DNA from: Eubacteriales bacterium | Lineage (GTDB): Bacteria > Bacillota > Clostridia > Oscillospirales > Butyricicoccaceae | NCBI GenBank assembly: GCA_030523305.1 | Contig: JAUNIY010000009.1 | Location: 1-43,020 of the forward strand | DNA: 43,020 bases | Direction: 5' to 3' | Shown: positions 8,924 through 16,900 of the stretch, in pieces | Numbering within the stretch: the stretch's first letter is position 1 | Layout: every line of letters begins with the position of its first letter | The notes under the pieces: model-generated | The model's database searches: none | What the model was told of the DNA's origin: nothing | The model's input: only the letters and a program-made list of their open reading frames with translations | Translations under genes and position numbers: made by a program

Positions 8924-9952
8924 ATGACCATGAAGAAAAGATTGATAAGCATGACTTTGGCAGGTGTCATGTGCGCAGGCATGCTGGCAGGCTGCGGCGA
9001 TTCCTCGAGCGATAACAGCAGCGCGGCTTCCGGTTCCGGCTCCACCGGATCCTCCGGTGATGCGTATAAGGTTTGCGTTATCGTCAAGCTGACGGACGGA
9101 CACTTCAATAAGGTCATCGCCGGTGCAGAAGCGTATGCGGAAGAGCACGACAACGTAACGGTGGATATCCAGTCTCCGACTTCTGCGACCGCGTATGACG
9201 AGCAGAACAATATGATCGAGACTACGCTGGGCAGCCCGACCTATGATGCGGTGGTTATCGCGCCGCAGCAATCCGCGGCGGCAGCAACTAAGGTCGCGTC
9301 TACCGATAAGGTTATCGTTGCGCTGGATACCGATTTTGATTCCGACAAGAAGTCTACGTTTGTCGGTACAGGCAACTTTGACGCTGCAAAAGCTGGAGGC
9401 ACAGCGGCTGCAGAAGCTGCAAAGGAAGCCGGTATAGAGCATCCGACCGCGGTGATCCTGACCGGCGTGCAGGGTGACGAAACCCATGACACACGTCTGG
9501 AAGGCTATACGGAAGGCATTGAAGAAGCTGGCGGTGAAGTTGTAGAAGTGCAGTACTGCGACGCATTGGCAGACAAGGCTGCAAACGCAATGGAGGCCAT
9601 TATCCAGAAATATCCGGATGGCATTGATATCATCCTGAATACCTGCGATGATATGGCTGTAGCAGCGGTAAAGGTTATCCAGGATTCCGGCAGCGAAATT
9701 TATGCCAATTCCATCGTATGTGGCTTCGATGGCAACCAGGCTGCCATTGAGCTGATTGAGGAAGGCAAGCTGGCGATGGACGTAGCACAGCTGGGCTATG
9801 ATATGGGATATAAGGCAGTGGAGGCCGCTGTCAACGTGCTGGAAGGCAATGAAGTGGATACCTTTATTGATTCTGGTTCTCAGGTTGTCTCTTCCGAAAA
9901 TATCGATGATTATATTGATGATATGAAGGACAAGGGCCTGTGGGAGGAATAA
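8924..9952 (+). CDS. lipoprotein sugar-binding protein of an ABC-type uptake system
   Basis: A 342-residue periplasmic-binding-protein-like lipoprotein of the type I (ribose/galactose/inositol) fold. The signal peptide ends in a lipobox, LAGC, with Cys24 as the lipid attachment site. A Ser/Gly-rich linker follows, then the two-lobed binding domain starting YKVCVIVKLTDGHFNKVIAGA. The segments DAVVIAPQQS and GFDGNQAAIE are typical of the fold. The SD is a GGAAAGG-like stretch; ATGs at 8924 and 8930 are both possible. The usual permease and ATPase genes are absent here. The next genes are a TIM-barrel isomerase and an IolG-type dehydrogenase, which suggests a cyclitol or related sugar as ligand. 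Confidence 0.93.
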   Translation: MTMKKRLISMTLAGVMCAGMLAGCGDSSSDNSSAASGSGSTGSSGDAYKVCVIVKLTDGHFNKVIAGAEAYAEEHDNVTVDIQSPTSATAYDEQNNMIETTLGSPTYDAVVIAPQQSAAAATKVASTDKVIVALDTDFDSDKKSTFVGTGNFDAAKAGGTAAAEAAKEAGIEHPTAVILTGVQGDETHDTRLEGYTEGIEEAGGEVVEVQYCDALADKAANAMEAIIQKYPDGIDIILNTCDDMAVAAVKVIQDSGSEIYANSIVCGFDGNQAAIELIEEGKLAMDVAQLGYDMGYKAVEAAVNVLEGNEVDTFIDSGSQVVSSENIDDYIDDMKDKGLWEE

Positions 9953-9993
9953 TTTCCGGTCTCGTATAGAAAGGCAATCGGAAAAGACAAAAT

Positions 9994-10028
9994 GGCCCTG
10001 ACCGGTCTTGCATCGGCCGGGGCCTTTT
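9994..10028 (+). terminator. intra-operon terminator after the binding-protein gene
   Basis: GGCCCTGACCG pairs with CGGCCGGGGCC, with one mismatch and one G-U pair, and is followed by TTTT. No promoter is evident between here and 10182. Partial read-through would give much more binding protein than catabolic enzymes, a usual arrangement for binding-protein operons. Confidence 0.7.
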
Positions 10029-10181
10029 GGAAGGCATCCTCTGTGGAAGAAGGCGACAGTCCAGGCGTGAATACGCAGCGGGATTCCGCGTTACGCGAAC
10101 AGAGACGCAACGGCGCGCAATACAGTAGGCGATTGAGATGAACGTCAAAGCGCACGAACAAATGCAAAAGGAGGACTTTTT

Positions 10182-10997
10182 ATGAAATCGATTAAAATTG
10201 GCGCATGCGATTGGGCGCTCCCTGGTTCTGGCCTGTATGCGACGCAAATTGCGGCGGCAGCCGGATTGGATGCCCTGTCTCTGAAGATTGGGTTATATGA
10301 AAACGACTATCCCATCACCCATGCGGAAATGCAGCGGATCTATCTCAACGAGCAGCAGAAATATGGCATCGAATACTGCGCCATTGCACTCAATGACTTT
10401 GATAACATTCCGATGCATGCGCGCAAAGGGACGAAGGAATATGATATCGTTTGGGATTTGCTGCGTCGCGCCGTCCTGACGGCAAAGGCGCTAGGCGTAC
10501 ATATCATTCAGGTACCGGGGTTTGCGGCAAGCGAGGTCAAATCCGAAGAGGATATGGTACACAGCGCGCGGGCATTCCAATATCTGTGTGATGCGGCGGG
10601 GGAGCATGGCATCGCAGTTGCAGGCGAGAACCTCATGGCGCCCGATACATTTAAACAGCTGTACGATAGGGTGGACCGCAAGAATTTCCACTTGTATTTT
10701 GACAGCCAGAACTACAATGTATTCCGCGGGTATTCAGAGATCGATATCCTGGAAGGCTTGTATCCATACATGTGCAACCAGCTGCATGTCAAGGACGGCG
10801 AGGAGATGAGCGGCGGCCTGCTGGGCACCGGCCCATCTCAGTTTTTTGAAACGATGCAGTGGCTGAATGAGCATGATTACACCGGCTATATCCTGCTGGA
10901 AAATTATTATGACCAGCTGCCGCTCCGCTTGCAGCACGAAAATCCGTACGAGCTGCTCCGGCAGGATATTGCGACCCTGAAAAAAGCAATTCAATAA
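10182..10997 (+). CDS. sugar phosphate isomerase/epimerase, TIM barrel
   Basis: A 271-residue xylose-isomerase-like TIM-barrel protein. The N-terminus KIGACDWALPG, and the segments VAGENLM, YFDSQNY, NQLHVKDG and YILLENYY, sit where this superfamily places metal ligands and active-site residues (Glu, Asp, His, Glu). AAAAGGAGG precedes the ATG. The IolG-type dehydrogenase follows 36 bases later, so the two are co-transcribed. It probably isomerises or dehydrates a keto-sugar or inosose. It is only distantly similar to the isomerase at 6408, so the two are not simple duplicates. Confidence 0.88.
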   Translation: MKSIKIGACDWALPGSGLYATQIAAAAGLDALSLKIGLYENDYPITHAEMQRIYLNEQQKYGIEYCAIALNDFDNIPMHARKGTKEYDIVWDLLRRAVLTAKALGVHIIQVPGFAASEVKSEEDMVHSARAFQYLCDAAGEHGIAVAGENLMAPDTFKQLYDRVDRKNFHLYFDSQNYNVFRGYSEIDILEGLYPYMCNQLHVKDGEEMSGGLLGTGPSQFFETMQWLNEHDYTGYILLENYYDQLPLRLQHENPYELLRQDIATLKKAIQ

Positions 10998-11033
10998 TTT
11001 ATTTTCTTGATTCATTTAAAAAGGAGATATCAT

Positions 11034-12041
11034 ATGAAAGTAGCAGTGATTGGCGCAGGACGCATTGGCCGCGTCCACATTGAAAATATCAGCACCAGCG
11101 TGCGCGACATGGAGATTCAGACGGTGGCAGACCCGTTTTTGACCAGCGATACGGTGGATTTCTGCAATAGCTTTGGCATTACAAACGTTACGAAGGACGT
11201 CGATTCTGTTTTTGTAGATCCGGAAATCGAAGCTGTCCTCATTTGCTCCTCTACCGACACACATGCGGACTTGATTATGCAGGCGTGCGAAGCCGGTAAG
11301 CATATTTTTTGTGAAAAGCCGGTTGACCATGATGTGAAACGCGTGCGGATGGCCTTGGACGCGGTCAGGAAGGCTGGCGTCAAGCTGCAGATCGGTTTTG
11401 TTCGCCGCTTTGATCACAACCATCGCGGCGTATATGACGCGGTGCGCAGCGGAAAAATTGGTACGCCGCATATCCTAAAAATCAGTTCCCGCGATCCGCA
11501 GCCGCCCACAATCGAATATGTGCGTCGTTCTGGTGGCATCTTTTATGATATGATGATTCATGATTTCGACATGATCCGCTTTCTGGCAGGCTGCGAGGTG
11601 ACCGAGGTCTATGCAAAGGGTGCGGTTCTCGTTGATCCGGCGATTGGCGCAGAGGGCGATGTCGATACCGCTCTGGTTACGCTAACCTTTGAAAACGGAG
11701 CGATCGGTATCATTGACAACAGCCGTCAGGCTGTCTATGGATACGATCAGCGTCTGGAGGTGTTTGGATCAGAAGGTGCTGTACAGGACGAGAACGATAT
11801 CCCGAATACTGTTGTGGTATCCCGCGCAGATGGCACGACATATGGCACGTGCTATCAGGTGATGTGGGATCGGTATACCCAAGCATTTGTCGACGAGATG
11901 AAGGCGTTTGCGGATGCCGTTATTCATGACAAGGTGCCGCCGGTCACCGATTTGGACGGATTGTATCCGGTGCTGATGGCGGCCGCCGCGAACAAATCGA
12001 TGCAGGAGGGCCGCCCGGTCAAGATTTCCGAGGTTTCCTGA
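11034..12041 (+). CDS. iolG: inositol 2-dehydrogenase-type Gfo/Idh/MocA oxidoreductase
   Basis: A 335-residue NAD-dependent dehydrogenase expected to oxidise myo-inositol (or a close relative) to the inosose. The Rossmann motif is VAVIGAGRIGRVHIENI. CEKPVDHD carries the catalytic Lys. IGFVRRFD and MMIHDFDMIRFLAG match the conserved core of the IolG family, where Asp and His near the HD pair act in catalysis. The ATG at 11034 follows AAAAAGGAG; the in-frame ATG at 11007 has no SD. It is the last gene of the plus-strand catabolic set and is closed by a strong terminator. Overall resemblance to IolG is clear from memory of the family, but substrate preference is untested. Confidence 0.85.
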   Translation: MKVAVIGAGRIGRVHIENISTSVRDMEIQTVADPFLTSDTVDFCNSFGITNVTKDVDSVFVDPEIEAVLICSSTDTHADLIMQACEAGKHIFCEKPVDHDVKRVRMALDAVRKAGVKLQIGFVRRFDHNHRGVYDAVRSGKIGTPHILKISSRDPQPPTIEYVRRSGGIFYDMMIHDFDMIRFLAGCEVTEVYAKGAVLVDPAIGAEGDVDTALVTLTFENGAIGIIDNSRQAVYGYDQRLEVFGSEGAVQDENDIPNTVVVSRADGTTYGTCYQVMWDRYTQAFVDEMKAFADAVIHDKVPPVTDLDGLYPVLMAAAANKSMQEGRPVKISEVS

Positions 12042-12489
12042 CGGCTAGAGAAAAGAGAATACAACATCCGTTGAGCATGGGGCGGGTAACCGCTCCCGTA
12101 TGGAAGAGGACGACGGCTGGATCCATTTCTGTGTGGAATTATCCACGATGGAAATAGATCCAGCCGTTTTTTTGTTTCGCATGATGTACCAGTATACAAG
12201 ATGATATTCCTGAAAAATGGTTTTTTGCAATATATTTAAGATGTGGGAAAATAAGAACGCGATCATGTATAATATATGCATGAACCATTTGCCATATTTT
12301 TTGCGATGTGTTGATAAATCGGGAAAAAAGAAATAATATTCAGCAGGCAGCGCAGCAGCGATTTGATATCCATGCCACAGAAGGAGAGAACAGAACGGTG
12401 GTATGCCTGTTGCAAGGATACATTCCGTTGCATTGGATATTCTGTATGATAAACAGCAGTTATCCCGTTGGAAAGAGAGGTAGCGAAAA
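12042..12489. other. intergenic region before the recombinase gene
   Basis: Holds the iolG terminator (12113-12173) and then about 315 bases without a convincing gene. A perfect TATAAT (12268-12273) lies 216 bases ahead of the recombinase start but lacks a recognisable -35. A short frame beginning near 12308 overlaps the recombinase start and has no SD. Confidence 0.5.
12113..12173 (+). terminator. iolG operon terminator
   Basis: A 17-bp stem with a single mismatch (ACGGCTGGATCCATTTC with GAAATAGATCCAGCCGT) has a smaller inner GTGGA/TCCAC stem and ends in seven T residues. Confidence 0.93.
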
Positions 12490-13332
12490 ATGGAATATAT
12501 CATCACAGAGAGTATATGGGAGCAATTTCGACAGGCGATGAAGGAGCAGGAGAAAAGCGCGGCAACCCAAGCGAAGTACGTCAATGATTTGCGTTGTTTT
12601 TGCCGTTACTTGGGGAGTGAAAGGACGGTGACAAAGGAAACGGTCATTGCATATAAGGAATATCTGGCGGAGAACTACGCGAAAACCAGCGCCAATTCTA
12701 TGCTGGCAGCCATAAACTATTTCTTTTCCGTGGTGGGCTGGCTGGACTGCAAGGTCCGTATGTTTAAGCTTCAACGCGAAATCTTCCGGGCCAGTGAAAA
12801 GAATCTGACAAAACAGGAGTATTTCCGTCTGCTGGAGACGGCAAAGCAGCAAAAAAATGAAAGGTTGTATCTTTTGATGCAGACCATTTGTGGGACAGGG
12901 ATCCGCGTGAGCGAGCTGCAGTTCATCACGGTAGAAGCCCTGCGTACGCAGCGGGCTGCGGTATCGTTAAAGGGGAAATCCAGGATCGTACTGATTCCCA
13001 AAAAGCTGTGTCAAAAATTAAAGGCTTATGCGAAGCGGCAGGGGATCTTACGGGGGAGCGTTTTCGTCACGAAGAGCGGCAAGCCGATGGATCGCAGCAA
13101 CATCGCACATGAAATGAAGCGGCTGTGCACTGCCGCAGGGGTAGCGGAAGAAAAAGTATTTCCGCATAATCTCCGGCATTTGTTCGCTGTGACGTTTTAT
13201 CAGAAGGAGGGGGACTTATGTTATCTGGCGGATATTCTGGGGCATGCCAACATCAACACGACGAGAATTTATACGCGCGTCAGCTGCGAAGAGCAGGGGC
13301 GGAGGCTGGAACGGCTGGGATTGGTCTCATAA
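12490..13332 (+). CDS. tyrosine recombinase, likely the inversion switch recombinase
   Basis: A 280-residue XerC/XerD-like tyrosine recombinase. The N-terminal SAM-like arm-binding domain covers about residues 1-95 and the catalytic domain about 105-275. All catalytic residues are visible: Arg139 (GTGIRVSEL), Lys163 (KGKSR), His226 and Arg229 (PHNLRH), His252 (LGHANI) and nucleophile Tyr261 (TTRIYTR). The SD is AGAGAGG. The gene ends 28 bases before the left arm of a perfect 27-bp inverted repeat enclosing a promoter, so its most likely job is to invert that segment. It is the size of single-domain switch recombinases. No phage genes accompany it, which argues against a prophage integrase. 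The specific pairing is inferred from position. Confidence 0.93.
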   Translation: MEYIITESIWEQFRQAMKEQEKSAATQAKYVNDLRCFCRYLGSERTVTKETVIAYKEYLAENYAKTSANSMLAAINYFFSVVGWLDCKVRMFKLQREIFRASEKNLTKQEYFRLLETAKQQKNERLYLLMQTICGTGIRVSELQFITVEALRTQRAAVSLKGKSRIVLIPKKLCQKLKAYAKRQGILRGSVFVTKSGKPMDRSNIAHEMKRLCTAAGVAEEKVFPHNLRHLFAVTFYQKEGDLCYLADILGHANINTTRIYTRVSCEEQGRRLERLGLVS

Positions 13333-13360
13333 AAGGAAAGAAAAATGAAGATAAAATAAA

Positions 13361-13387
13361 ACCACATAATATGCATTATGTGGTAGC
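13361..13387 (+). repeat. left inverted repeat of the invertible segment (IRL)
   Basis: This 27-base arm is the exact reverse complement of 13661-13687. It is itself quasi-palindromic: ACCACATA and TATGTGGT flank the asymmetric 8-base centre ATATGCAT, and AGC extends one side. Two inward half-sites around a 6-8 base spacer is the usual layout of a tyrosine recombinase site, and the asymmetric centre would set direction. Confidence 0.92.
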
Positions 13388-13465
13388 CAGACAGGGCTTT
13401 ACAGATTTAGGCCGCATGATTTTTGTATTTTTTGTCGAAGCTGGCCATCTGAAGGGATAGCAAAC

Positions 13466-13498
13466 AGACCGATGAATGAATGTGTTTTCACTCGGTCT
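13466..13498. terminator. hairpin inside the invertible segment, weak terminator candidate
   Basis: AGACCGA (13466-13472) pairs with TCGGTCT (13492-13498), with an inner GTG/CAC pairing, and is followed only by TTTC. It could dampen read-through from the recombinase gene into the promoter region. In the flipped state it would stand between the promoter and the surface gene. The short T run keeps confidence low. Confidence 0.4.
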
Positions 13499-13572
13499 TT
13501 CATCTATGATAATTTTTACTCCGGATAAACAAAATACAATAGAAATTTAGCCATAATTTGTGGCTTTGGGAC

Positions 13573-13601
13573 TTGCAATTGCCGCAAATACTATGTATGA
13601 T
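13573..13601 (+). promoter_or_regulatory. switch promoter within the invertible segment
   Basis: TTGCAA (13573-13578) and TATGAT (13596-13601) are separated by exactly 17 bases. It is the best promoter match between the recombinase gene and the surface protein. Expected transcription begins near 13608 and crosses the right repeat, giving a leader of about 390 bases before the start at 13998. Confidence 0.75.
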
Positions 13602-13660
13602 AGAAAAGAAAAAACAATTCGTAGACTGTATGATAAAAACTGGACATGGATTTCATTTAT

Positions 13661-13687
13661 GCTACCACATAATGCATATTATGTGGT
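13661..13687 (-). repeat. right inverted repeat of the invertible segment (IRR)
   Basis: Perfect 27-base reverse complement of 13361-13387. The match stops exactly at both ends: the flanking bases at 13388/13660 and 13360/13688 do not pair. This defines a discrete site. In the presumed ON state it is transcribed as part of the leader and can fold as a hairpin. Confidence 0.92.
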
Positions 13688-13997
13688 GGAGCAGCTGGAA
13701 TCCGAAGCCTGTTTCCGGCATGTGCCGGGCAGTCACAGCCTTCTATGTGTAGAATTCTTTGGGGGCAAAGAAAGACTGGCGAACCATTTGACCTAGCTGA
13801 AATGCTGGTTTGGGAGGTGAACATGATTCCAAAATAATGTAACGGTTGGAAAGATATTTCAAATATAGCGGCGGTATCGCTGCACGGATGGCGGGCCAGA
13901 TGATGCGTGTTATCGCAGCAGAGGTGCGCTGGATCGGCGTAGCCGGATGATTTGAGATTTCTTTTATAAAATCCTGTTTATTTAAGGAGATGGAAAG
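13688..13997 (+). other. leader region between the switch and the surface-protein gene
   Basis: No full gene and no second convincing promoter are seen in these 310 bases. A four-codon frame, Met-Ile-Pro-Lys-stop (13823-13837), has an excellent GGAGGTGA SD. A later frame from a TTG at 13846 to a TGA near 13950 encodes about 34 residues and resembles the tail of a lost gene, though no family is recognised. TATAAA at 13965-13970 lacks a -35. AAGGAG directly precedes the surface-protein ATG. Confidence 0.5.
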
Positions 13998-16900
13998 ATG
14001 AAAAGCTATCTGAACAGACTGCTTAGCTTTCTGCTTTCGCTTGCGATAGCCAGTGGCGTTCTAGTAACGCCGGGCTTCGCGGTCGAAGAGAAAACAGCAG
14101 AGGATGCGTCTGCAACGACAGATGTTGCGGATACGCAGGCTGCTGAGCAAGAAAGTGCAGCGAATGGTGCGGAAGCGTCCGGTACCATTACGGTAGAACA
14201 AAACTATGGAAGCTACACCGTCACGGCGAGCGGTATCGATGCGGCGAGCGCAGTTTCGGATGTTACGCTTCCAGCGGAAGATGTTGCCGTCGATTCGAAC
14301 GACCCAGCGACTGCAGCCGTTGAGGAAGAACTGAACGACATGACGGTCTTGAACGAAAACGGGAAATCCGTTGGCTTGACCGACGAGCAGATCGAAACGG
14401 TTTTGCAGATGTACACACAGTACAAGCAGAATTGGGAACAGAATGCAGATGTGCTGGGGGCGCAAATGCCATTCTATTTGCAGTATAACGATGACAACGA
14501 GGATGGTCTGGGGGTTTTAGGCGAAATGCTGGTTCTGGCTGGCTATACAGTCGATGACGTCAGAAGCGGCAAATATAGTTATGATGATCTGACCGGCATG
14601 ATCACGACCTTCTATTACGGCGATACGTTGGGTGTGGACTATTACGGTGATACCATCCGCAGCCAGCGTGACGATGCCCTGAAGACAGTAGAAGAATCGG
14701 GCGCGAAGACAGAATACCAGAAGCTGCTGGTCCTGAACGACTGGCTGGCAACGGTGGACAGCTTCGATATGTCGTACATCATGAACGCCGGCGAGGAAAC
14801 GCCGTCGATGCAGGCGGAGGAAGCAACCAAGCACGCCCATTATGATGATATTTACGGCGTGATGTATGATTTTTATCAGCCGCAGATTGAGAAAAACTTC
14901 CATGACCAGATTTATGAAGGCGTAAAATCCAACCTGCGCCAGCAGGTTTATGAGAAAGGCATTCGGGAAGCTGCTTATCAGGCGTACCTTCGTGACGAGA
15001 CGAATGGCATTGCAGATCCGAACAATCCGACAGAGGAGGAACAGGCCAAGGCCAATGCCGCGATTGACGAATGGATGGAGGAAAATGCGGATGCCATTGC
15101 TTCTAATCCGTCCGAGTTTGCTAAAGAGAATCTTGGAGAAGACGTAAAGAAGGAGCTCGATGCGCAGGCAGATGCATTCATTTCCACAGCGGAAACGGAT
15201 GGCATCGAGGTAGACCCGGAAAATGCGCCGGGCGTGAAGATGACCATCGAGCAAATGACCCAGCAGATGCTGGAAAGTGAAGACAAGAATGTCGATCTGG
15301 ACGGCGATGGAACTGCGGACGCTTCGTTTGCGGAGGCGATTGCGCTGTATTCCGACCAGGCGGCTTCCGGCCTGACCACCGGCGTGCTCAACTACTGGGA
15401 AGGCAACCACATCGGCGCGCTGGCAGAAGGCAAGTCGGTTTGCCTTGGCTATGCAAAGGCGTATGCATACCTGATTCAGTGCATGCATCCGGAGCTTTAT
15501 GGCAAAGACGGTGCGGGCACGGATATGACGCAGGCTGCAAACTGGAAGCCTGCCACCGAACTGTACTATGACAGCGACGGAAACCTGGATATCGATGCCG
15601 ATTATGAAGTCGATTTGGTGCGCATCACGTTTGATACGTCTGTCACCATGTACGGCGAGACCAAAGAGGGCTTCAACTCCGACCATTTCTGGAATGCCGT
15701 CAAGGTTGACGGGAAGTGGTACTATATCGACCCGTGCTATAACGACGTCTACAGCGAAGTTATGATCCGCGACCGTGTGGAGACAGCAGGTTTCATCAAC
15801 CACATGTACTTCATGTTCAGCCATGACACAACGACAGCGCTGTATGACGGCTATTACAGCGAGATCAAGACGATGTATGCAGAGGCTGCCAACGACAAGA
15901 CCTATGAGGACGCGTGGTTTGCCCGCGCCAAGACCAATGTATATTCCGACGGAAGCAAATACTATTATGTTTATGATTCCACCGATCTGATTTCCATGCT
16001 GGAGGAATACAACAACAGCCAGGATTATTCCGATCTGATGAGTGAAAGCGCACGGTATAAGCTGGTCAGCCGGGATATCACGGACAAGGACAACGGTGAC
16101 GGCGATACCGATTACAATGCGCTGATTGAGTTCAACTATTCGGAAGATGAAGACGATGAGTTGGGCGTAGCACGCGTTTACAACCCGTCTACCGGCGAGA
16201 TGGAAGAAAATGAACTGCTCACGGAGCTGTATGCAAAGCATGCGGAACAAGCAGAAATCTATCCATCGATCTTTATTACAACGGCATTGTCCGACGGCAA
16301 ACTGTATTTTAATCTGTCCAACTGTATTTTGACCTATGATCTGGAAAGCGGCGCTGTCCAGGTGGTGAAGGAATACAAAACGACCTACGGAACCCGGGAT
16401 AAGACCAAGGCGTTCGGCGGTATGGCGTTCGCTCTGTCCGAGAGCGAAGGAACGTTCCAGTTTGAGAACCATCCAATCGCAGGCATTTGTCAGGATGGCG
16501 ACAATCTGATCGTTTCCATTGCGACCAATTTGGCGTATATCTCCGGCAAGGACGATGGAACGCGCTCTGGCAGCTATACCGCAGACAACGCAGAAAACGG
16601 ATATGGCTACGAGTACGAAGAGTCCAACTACAATCCGGATTATAGCAACTACAAAATGGGCGATTATGACGATGATATGATCGAACAGTTTGGCTATACG
16701 AAGGAAATCAATGACAACGACGAATTTATGTGGGTTGCCAATCTTGTAGGCACGGTGCCGTTCTCGGAGCTGTCACCGGTAGAGGATTTCAAGGTTTCGA
16801 GCTGCAAGCATCATTATATCCACTTTGCAGAGCAGTATTTTACCAAAGATGACGACGGCAACTGGAACACTGGTGAATGCTACGTCTGCACGCAGTGCGG

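Larger units (their letters stand above)
13361..13687. mobile_element. invertible promoter segment (inverton)
   Basis: A 327-bp segment bounded by perfect 27-bp inverted repeats, with 273 bp between the arms. It lies between a tyrosine recombinase gene and a giant surface-protein gene. It contains a rightward promoter (13573-13601) and an upstream hairpin (13466-13498). As assembled, the promoter faces the surface gene, the presumptive ON state. After inversion the same promoter would occupy about 13447-13475 on the minus strand and read into the 3' end of the recombinase gene. On the reverse strand of the segment I see TATCAT boxes but no comparable -35/-10 pair, so the flipped state should be OFF or low. 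Inversion itself is inferred, not observed. Confidence 0.85.

Noticed and set aside
12490-13332. The recombinase considered as an integrase of a prophage or integrative element
   Set aside because: No phage, conjugation or excision genes and no tRNA attachment site are seen nearby; the adjacent inverted, not direct, repeats fit inversion.
13361-13687. The two palindromic arms considered as two independent bidirectional terminators
   Set aside because: Neither arm has a T run, and the arms are exact 27-base reverse complements of each other including their asymmetric centre and one-sided extension. Independent terminators would not show this.
13560-13796. A 78-codon frame crossing the right repeat
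   Set aside because: It begins at a GTG with no SD, overlaps the promoter and the recombination site, and shows no known family. It may be a lost-gene remnant but is not supported as a gene.
14517-16472. A 651-codon minus-strand open frame opposite the surface-protein N-terminal half
   Set aside because: It is a shadow of the biased codon use of the real gene; no SD, no family motif and an unlikely composition.
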